64,000 nucleotides of DNA from Rhizorhabdus histidinilytica. GTDB lineage: Bacteria; Pseudomonadota; Alphaproteobacteria; Sphingomonadales; Sphingomonadaceae. Shown piece after piece: positions 58,809-64,000 of the stretch. Both the position numbers and the translations under genes were made by a program. The stretch lies in the NCBI RefSeq assembly GCF_900167915.1, contig NZ_FUYM01000015.1, positions 1 to 64,000 on the forward strand, given 5' to 3'. Each line of letters begins with the position of its first letter. Positions within the stretch are counted from its first letter, which is position 1. The notes below the pieces were generated by a model, which was not told the origin of the DNA, did not search any database, and saw nothing but the letters and a program-made list of their open reading frames with translations.

Positions 58809-58918
58809 CTTCCCCTCCCCGTTCGTCCCGAGCGACATCGAGGGACGTTGGCAAGCGACGCGCCCGCGAACGTGTCTCGACTGTGCTCGACACGAACGGC
58901 TTGGGGGCCCCCTTCTCC

Positions 58919-59012
58919 GTCACCCCTGCGAAGGCAGGGGTCCATGTCTCTCATCAGCCAGATGGCACCTGAGAAGGATACAGACATGGATGCCTGCCTG
59001 CGCAGGCATGAC
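58919..59012. repeat. Dispersed inverted repeat between Lrp and TonB receptor ends
   Basis: GTCACCCCTGCGAAGGCAGG at the left pairs roughly with CCTGCCTGCGCAGGCATGAC at the right; inside, GGTCCATGTCT pairs with AGACATGGATGCC. A second imperfect dyad (CGTTCGTCCCGAGC / GCTCGACACGAACG) fills 58823-58900. The 224-base gap between the two convergent genes is thus wholly made of dispersed palindromes. Confidence 0.65.
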
Positions 59013-59032
59013 GAGGAAGGAGGGAGAACCCA

Positions 59033-61243
59033 TCAGAAACTATACCGCGCCTGCAAGCCGAACCAGCGCGGGGTGGCATAGGTGCCGTAGGAACCGCCCA
59101 GCGGCGGGGCCGAGACGTCGAAGGCGAAGGTCTTGCGCGCCTTGTCGAACAGGTTGTTGACGAAGCCCGCCAGCTCGAAGCCACTGTCGGCCAGCTTCAG
59201 CGACACCCGCGCATTGGCGAGCCAGCTTCCCTTGATCAGGGTCGCCTGCGCATTGGTGAGCTGGGCGTAGAAGTCGTCGGTGTAGATCGCGTTCATCGTC
59301 CCGCTCAGCTGGCCGAAGCCGAGGTCGAAGCGCTTCGTCGCTGCCAGGTTGATCGTATAGTCGGGCGACTGCGGCGCCTTGCGGTCGAGCAAGCGGGTGC
59401 CGATCGGGATGCCCTTCACATTGGTGTGGAGCAACGCCAGGCCGGCGTCGAACTGGAACCCCATCCCGGGCCGGGCCGACAGCTCGAAGTCGGCGCCGTA
59501 GATCGTCGCGCTGGTGTTGAAGAGGGTGAAGTTGAAGCCGCGCTGGTCGAACGCCTGGTAGTCCGAATAATCGTAATAATAGGCGGCGCCGTTGAAGCGC
59601 AGGCGGCGGTCGAGGAACTCGAACTTGCCGCCGACCTCATAGGCCATCAGGTCCTCGCCCTTGAAACGGAAGCCGGAGAGCGGCGCCTGCCCGACGAAGC
59701 CGGCATTGTAGTTGAACGCCTTGTAGCCGCGATTGATGCTGGCATAGAGCAGCGTGTCGCTGTTGGGCTTGTAGTCGAGCGCGAGGCGGCCCGAGAAGCC
59801 GGTCTCGCCATGCTTGTCGGTGGTGACGCCGGCCGAGGCGAGCGATCCAGGCGCGATGAAGACCGGGCACAGCGGACCGGTGCAGACTTCCGAATAATAA
59901 TAGTCCTTCTCGTCGCGGGTGACGCGGATGCCGGCGGTCAGCTTGAGCTGATCGGTCAGGTCATATTCCGCCTGCCCGAAACCCGAATAGGACTGGGTGT
60001 CGACGCTGTAGTTGGCGCGCGGATAGGTACCGAAGACCGGAAGGTTGAACCCCTGGAAATAGTCGCCCTTGATGTTCAGATAATAGAGGCCCGCGGTCCA
60101 GCGGAACGCGCCCTCATCCTCGATCAGGCGGATTTCCTGGGTGAAATGCTTGGCCTTGGCGTTCTGCCCGAAGATGCCGATGTCGACCGGCGAGAAATCG
60201 TTGTCGGCCGCATATTCGCTGTCGAGGTTCTGATAGCTGGTGACCGTCGCCAGCGAATAGCCTCCGCCAAGATCGAGGTTGATCTTGCCGCCAACCGTCC
60301 ATGTCTCTCGGGTGAAGCGGCCCGGGAAGTTGAACGAGCCGGTATAGGGGTCGCCATCGGCATCGACATAGCCGAAGCCGGTCGGCGAGCCTGGCGGCAA
60401 CAGCACGCCCAGTCCGTCCGCGTCCTGTGCGGCGCCGGTGATCATCGCGCCGCCGGTCGCGACCGGCCGGATCTTGTACCAGTCCGCGAACAGGTTGACG
60501 GTCAGCCGGTCATTCGGTTCGATCTTCACCTGCCCGCGTGCCGCCAGCGTGTCGTTGGCCAGGATGTCCGGTCCGATATCGTTCTTGATATAGCCGTCGG
60601 CCTTGTTCTTGAGCACCGCGACGCGCGCCGAGATGCCCTCGCCCAGTGGCCCGCCGACCGCCGCCTCGACGCGGAACTGATCGTAGCTGCCATAGGTCGC
60701 GTCGACGAAGCCATTGAGCTCGTCGGTCGGCTGGTTGGTGATGACGTGAATCAGGCCGCCGGTCGCGTTGCGGCCGAACAGCGTACCCTGTGGACCTTTC
60801 AGCACCTCGACCCGGCTGACGTCGAACAGTTCCTGCACGCTGGTCGCGTTGGAGGGCTGGTAGACCTCGTCGACATAGAAGGCGTTGGCGGGCTCGATAT
60901 GACCGGCAAAGTCGTTCTGCGAGACGCCGCGGACCGAGATCAGGCCGGCGACCGGCGGACCGCCCGGCGCGGTGAACTGCAGGCCCGGCGTCATCGCCGC
61001 CAGGTCGGTCGAGTTGCGCAGGCCCAGTTCGGTCAGACGGTCGCCCCCCAGCGCCGTCACAGCAATACCGATATCCTGCACGTTCGCCGCGCGGCGGGTC
61101 GCGGTCACGACGATCTCGTCGACCGCGTCCTCGGCGGCCGACGCCGCCTTTTCCTGCGCGAAAGCGGGCATGGACAGACTCGCGACGGCCAGCGCGAAGC
61201 CGCAGGCCGCCGAACGGAACGCCCCGATGCTGTTTGTGAACAC
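59033..61243 (-). CDS. TonB-dependent outer-membrane receptor
   Basis: This is a 736-residue receptor. It starts at GTG 61243 with GGGGAGAGG upstream; the longer frame is not supported. A signal peptide ending MPAFAQ is followed by the TonB-box-like VDEIVVTATRRAANVQ, the plug (RGVSQNDFAGHIEPANAFYVDEVY, VLKGPQGTLFGRNATGGLI) and a barrel with SINRGYKAFNYN. It ends RYSF. The plug differs from the other receptors (HIEPANAFYVDEVYQP), a form also seen in receptors for hydrophobic or terpenoid ligands, but the ligand here is unknown. It is divergent from the LuxR-type regulator. Confidence 0.95.
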   Translation of the reverse strand: MFTNSIGAFRSAACGFALAVASLSMPAFAQEKAASAAEDAVDEIVVTATRRAANVQDIGIAVTALGGDRLTELGLRNSTDLAAMTPGLQFTAPGGPPVAGLISVRGVSQNDFAGHIEPANAFYVDEVYQPSNATSVQELFDVSRVEVLKGPQGTLFGRNATGGLIHVITNQPTDELNGFVDATYGSYDQFRVEAAVGGPLGEGISARVAVLKNKADGYIKNDIGPDILANDTLAARGQVKIEPNDRLTVNLFADWYKIRPVATGGAMITGAAQDADGLGVLLPPGSPTGFGYVDADGDPYTGSFNFPGRFTRETWTVGGKINLDLGGGYSLATVTSYQNLDSEYAADNDFSPVDIGIFGQNAKAKHFTQEIRLIEDEGAFRWTAGLYYLNIKGDYFQGFNLPVFGTYPRANYSVDTQSYSGFGQAEYDLTDQLKLTAGIRVTRDEKDYYYSEVCTGPLCPVFIAPGSLASAGVTTDKHGETGFSGRLALDYKPNSDTLLYASINRGYKAFNYNAGFVGQAPLSGFRFKGEDLMAYEVGGKFEFLDRRLRFNGAAYYYDYSDYQAFDQRGFNFTLFNTSATIYGADFELSARPGMGFQFDAGLALLHTNVKGIPIGTRLLDRKAPQSPDYTINLAATKRFDLGFGQLSGTMNAIYTDDFYAQLTNAQATLIKGSWLANARVSLKLADSGFELAGFVNNLFDKARKTFAFDVSAPPLGGSYGTYATPRWFGLQARYSF

Positions 61244-61478
61244 TCTTGCCTCTCCCCGATAAGCCGGACCACGACGGCAGGCCGGCACCCTTTTGGAACG
61301 GAGCCTATCTGCATCGGGGCGGGTGCGCTGCCTATGACGGGAAATACTCACCCCATGAAGGCGCAACGACGTGGACGCAAAGCCCGTGGCGGCGTAGAAA
61401 GCCTCGGTAGTTCGAGGCGGTTCGCCGCCGCAGGCCGCACAAGACGGCCACCGGCCAGGGAGAAGGAACGAGACGATC

Positions 61479-62573
61479 ATGTGGAAGCAGAGTTTCACCT
61501 CCGCCCCGTCGGCCAGTCTCTATGAAAAGATATTGTCCTGCGAGGAGCTCGACGGCGTCGGCGGCCATATCCTCGAGCCGCTCGTCGACGCGCTCGGCGC
61601 GACCAGCGCCGTCTTCATCCAGATGTTCGCCTCCCCGCTCGGCGACCGCCATTTCGGGGCACACAGCTATGTCGGCCACAAGCCGGGATCGGTCGGCGTC
61701 TATCTCGACGAGTTCCACCGGCTCGATCCCGTCATGCGCCCGGCGATGGACTGGCTGGAGGACCCGCGCCGTCCGTTGCCCAACATGCTGACTGGATCGT
61801 TCAAGCGCATCCTGGAGCAGAACAGCTATTATGGCAGCAGTTTCCTGCAGCCCTTCGACGTCGGCCATGTCGTCGCCTTCGTCCTGCCGATGAACACCGC
61901 CTTCGAAACCCAGCTCGCTTGCGTCGGCTTCCACCGCCGGCTGGACGATCCCGCCTTCTCGGCCGAGCAGATCGGCTGGTTCGAGCGGCTCGGCCCGGCG
62001 CTCCGTTCGGTGCTCTACGTGCTCGCAGCCAAGGAGGCGATCACCCTGTCCGAGACGATCGCGATGGCGGCGAAGGAAGCCGGCAACGATTTCGGCTTCC
62101 TGATCTTCGACGAGGACCTGGTGATCCGCAACGCCAATGCGCGCGGCATGGAGGACCTCGGCGTCGGCGGGCCGGACGTCCGCGGATCGTCGCTGCTGGG
62201 CGAGATCAAGCAAAGGCTGCTGGGCTGCGATCGGAGCAAGGGCGGCTCCGTCACCTTCCGCACCGACGCGCCCAAGCCGGTCGAGGTCGAGATTCGCAAC
62301 TTCCGGTCCACCGACGGGCGGCTGTTCCACCTGGTCGTCACCAACGGATCGGGCAAGCTGCACGCGATCGACGACGCCTGCCGCAAATTCGGGCTGACCG
62401 AGCGCGAGGCCGAGGTCGTGTCGCGGATCGCCGCGGGCAAGTGCAACGCCTCGCTCAGCCGGGAGCTGGGCATCTCGCTGCGCACCGGCGAGAACCATCT
62501 GCGCTCGATCTACCGCAAGGTCGGCGTCGGCAGCCGGACGCAATTGCTGTCGCGGCTGCTCCAGATTCACTAA
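61479..62573 (+). CDS. LuxR-family transcriptional regulator
   Basis: This is a 364-residue regulator with a C-terminal LuxR/FixJ helix-turn-helix (FGLTEREAEVVSRIAAGKCNASLSRELGISLRTGENHLRSIYRKVGVGSRTQLLSRLL, about 297-361). The N-terminal 180 residues have no recognisable autoinducer domain; the middle (FGFLIFDEDLVIRNANARGMEDLG) resembles a PAS fold. Such lone LuxR proteins are common in sphingomonads. GGGAGAAGG lies before ATG 61479. It is divergent from the TonB receptor with a 235-base gap and probably regulates it. Confidence 0.9.
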   Translation: MWKQSFTSAPSASLYEKILSCEELDGVGGHILEPLVDALGATSAVFIQMFASPLGDRHFGAHSYVGHKPGSVGVYLDEFHRLDPVMRPAMDWLEDPRRPLPNMLTGSFKRILEQNSYYGSSFLQPFDVGHVVAFVLPMNTAFETQLACVGFHRRLDDPAFSAEQIGWFERLGPALRSVLYVLAAKEAITLSETIAMAAKEAGNDFGFLIFDEDLVIRNANARGMEDLGVGGPDVRGSSLLGEIKQRLLGCDRSKGGSVTFRTDAPKPVEVEIRNFRSTDGRLFHLVVTNGSGKLHAIDDACRKFGLTEREAEVVSRIAAGKCNASLSRELGISLRTGENHLRSIYRKVGVGSRTQLLSRLLQIH

Positions 62574-62602
62574 AGCAATGAGCGTCGCGCCTTAAACATG
62601 GC

Positions 62603-62700
62603 CCGCTCAGCCTGAGGAGCCACTGAGCTTGGCGAAGTGGCGTCTCGAAGGCCCTTCGAGACGGGCTTCGGCTTCGCTCAGCCCTCCTCAGGGTGAGCGG
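62603..62700. repeat. Intergenic palindromic repeat, copy E
   Basis: This 98-base member of the CCGCTCATCC family starts CCGCTCAGCCTGAGGAGCC and ends CCTCCTCAGGGTGAGCGG. It is nearest to copy A (shared CACTGAGCTTGGCGAAGTGG). It lies between the convergent ends of the LuxR and acyl-CoA ligase genes. Confidence 0.88.
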
Positions 62701-62741
62701 ATAAGGCGATCCCGATCAATGATTTGGAAAAGCCGCTCTGA

Positions 62742-64000
62742 TCAGGCCGCCGGTTCGGCCGCCAGACAGTCGGCATGGCGGGCGCGCAGCGCCTTCTTGT
62801 CGATCTTGCCGGTCGCGGTGAGCGGCACCGCCTCGAACAGGATGCGGTCCGGCATCCACCAGCGAGCGATCCGCGGCATCAGGAAGGTGCGGACCATCTC
62901 GGCCGTCACCATAGCGCCTTCGTGCACCTCGATCACCAGGATAGGGCGCTCCTCCCATTTCGGGTGATGGACGCCGACCACGGCAGCGATCCGCACGCCG
63001 GGCAGGCCGACGACGATATTCTCGATGTCGATCGAACTGATCCACTCGCCGCCCGATTTGATCACGTCCTTGGCACGGTCGGTGAGGCGCAGGAAACCGT
63101 CACCGTCGATCGTGGCGATGTCACCCGTGTCGAACCAGCCATCGGCATCGGCGGCGTCCTCCTCGGCCCGGAAATAGCGGCGGATCGTCCAGGGACCGCG
63201 CACCTTGAGCGCGCCCGCGCTCTCGCCGTCATGCGGCAGCGGCTCACCGTCCTCGCCGGCGATCTTCAGCTCGACGCCGAACTGCATCCGGCCCTGACGC
63301 GTCCAGATGACGTCGTCGACATGATCTGGGCCCCGCTCGGCGAGCGCCGGGGTCGATGTCGCCACCACGCCGACCGGGTTGAGCTCAGTCATGCCCCAGA
63401 GCTGGAGCACCCGGACGCCATGGTCGCGCGCGAAGCGTTCCGCCATCGCGCGCGGCACTGCCGATCCGCCGATGACGATACGGTCGAGCGTCCCCGTCCC
63501 AGCCCCGCTGCGCTGGAGATGATCGAGATACATCGTCCAGATCGTCGGCACGCCACAGGTGAAGGTGACGCCGGCCATTTCGACCAGCTCGTGCAGGCTG
63601 GCCGCGTCCATCCGGTCGCCCGGCAGCGCGAAGGCACAGCCATTGAGCGCCCCCGCGAAAGGCAGACCCCATCCCGTCGCATGGTAGAAGCTGCTGCACG
63701 GCATGATGCAATCGAACGCCCCGAGCCCGAACGCCGAGCCGAGGCTCGCCGCCATCGCGTGCAGCACGGTTGAGCGGTGCGAGTAGAGCACGCCCTTGGG
63801 ATGCCCGGTGGTGCCCGAGGTGTAGCAGAGGAACGCCGCCGCCTTCTCGTCGAACAGCGGCCAGTCGAACGAGGGGGCCTCGCGCGCCAGCAGCACTTCC
63901 CAGCTCCCGGCGGCGACCGATCCCGCGACGGTGCGTTCTGTGTCGCTGAACATCACATAATGGCGGATGCCGGGCAGCAGCGGCGCGAGCCGCTCGATCA
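62742..64000 (-). CDS. Acyl-CoA synthetase (AMP-forming), AlkK-like, 5' end outside window
   Basis: This is the C-terminal 420 or so residues of an adenylate-forming acyl-CoA ligase. The frame is open to base 64000. Motifs in order: [18 protein letters not shown] (phosphate loop), [53 protein letters not shown] and the C-terminal GKIDKKALR with the catalytic Lys. The overall pattern ([32 protein letters not shown]) is that of medium-/long-chain fatty acid ligases rather than PaaK, so it is not the missing phenylacetate ligase. It probably activates a fatty, terpenoid or aryl acid. Confidence 0.9.
   Translation of the reverse strand, partial: IERLAPLLPGIRHYVMFSDTERTVAGSVAAGSWEVLLAREAPSFDWPLFDEKAAAFLCYTSGTTGHPKGVLYSHRSTVLHAMAASLGSAFGLGAFDCIMPCSSFYHATGWGLPFAGALNGCAFALPGDRMDAASLHELVEMAGVTFTCGVPTIWTMYLDHLQRSGAGTGTLDRIVIGGSAVPRAMAERFARDHGVRVLQLWGMTELNPVGVVATSTPALAERGPDHVDDVIWTRQGRMQFGVELKIAGEDGEPLPHDGESAGALKVRGPWTIRRYFRAEEDAADADGWFDTGDIATIDGDGFLRLTDRAKDVIKSGGEWISSIDIENIVVGLPGVRIAAVVGVHHPKWEERPILVIEVHEGAMVTAEMVRTFLMPRIARWWMPDRILFEAVPLTATGKIDKKALRARHADCLAAEPAA

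Noticed and set aside
62742-64000. Acyl-CoA ligase as the missing paaK
   Set aside because: Its C-terminal pattern is that of AlkK-like fatty-acid ligases, not the shorter PaaK family, and it lies far from the paa genes beside an unrelated receptor.
1-64000. Search for tRNA, rRNA, replication origin, integrase or prophage genes
   Set aside because: None seen on either strand; all long open stretches are accounted for by metabolic, transport and regulatory genes.

Overview
The window is high-GC DNA from an alphaproteobacterium, most likely a sphingomonad (Sphingomonas/Rhizorhabdus/Sphingobium type). It carries four large TonB-dependent receptors, many lone AraC regulators, aromatic-degradation genes, and a recurrent intergenic palindrome family built on CCGCTCATCCTGAGGA. 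I see no rRNA, tRNA, CRISPR array, insertion sequence or phage gene. Almost every base lies in or beside a catabolic, transport or regulatory gene.

1-9.9 kb: the 3' end of a TonB receptor, a secreted amidohydrolase, an AraC regulator, and a two-gene F420 module: fbiC (fused CofG-CofH deazaflavin synthase) and npdG (NADPH:F420 oxidoreductase). A divergent AraC regulator / fsr-type exporter pair follows. 9.9-17.2 kb: a minus-strand run of TonB receptor, LLM-family (candidate F420-dependent) oxidoreductase, SnoaL-fold protein, AraC regulator and a lipoprotein PQQ/haem c dehydrogenase. With fbiC-npdG next door, this could be an F420-dependent catabolic locus, which is unusual in a proteobacterium.

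17.5-31.3 kb: an Lrp / EamA exporter pair. Next comes a second minus-strand run (aldehyde dehydrogenase, amidase, TonB receptor, gluconate-dehydrogenase-like small subunit, GMC dehydrogenase) with a divergent AraC gene at its head. A tight three-gene operon then encodes an opine-dehydrogenase-family protein, a 3-hydroxyacyl-CoA-dehydrogenase-like protein and a GlcD-like FAD oxidase. The substrates of these units are unknown.

31.5-41 kb: an indole-3-acetate (auxin) catabolic locus split into two converging operons: MFS-iacA-iacB-iacE-marR on plus, and iacH-iacI-iacC-iacD-hydratase on minus. A second MarR gene is divergent from iacH, with two TTGAATATTCAA palindromes between them. No gene for iacF or iacG (electron supply) is present.

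41-59 kb: a phenylacetyl-CoA catabolon: paaZ-paaG (minus), paaH-paaI-paaJ and paaABCDE-paaF (plus), a TetR regulator, then a fused E1 / E2 2-oxoacid dehydrogenase and an aromatic aminotransferase, with a divergent Lrp regulator. There is no paaK. The layout suggests phenylalanine is transaminated to phenylpyruvate, oxidatively decarboxylated directly to phenylacetyl-CoA, and then passed to the Paa epoxidase pathway.

59-64 kb: a further TonB receptor, a LuxR-type regulator, and the 3' part of an acyl-CoA synthetase that runs off the window end.
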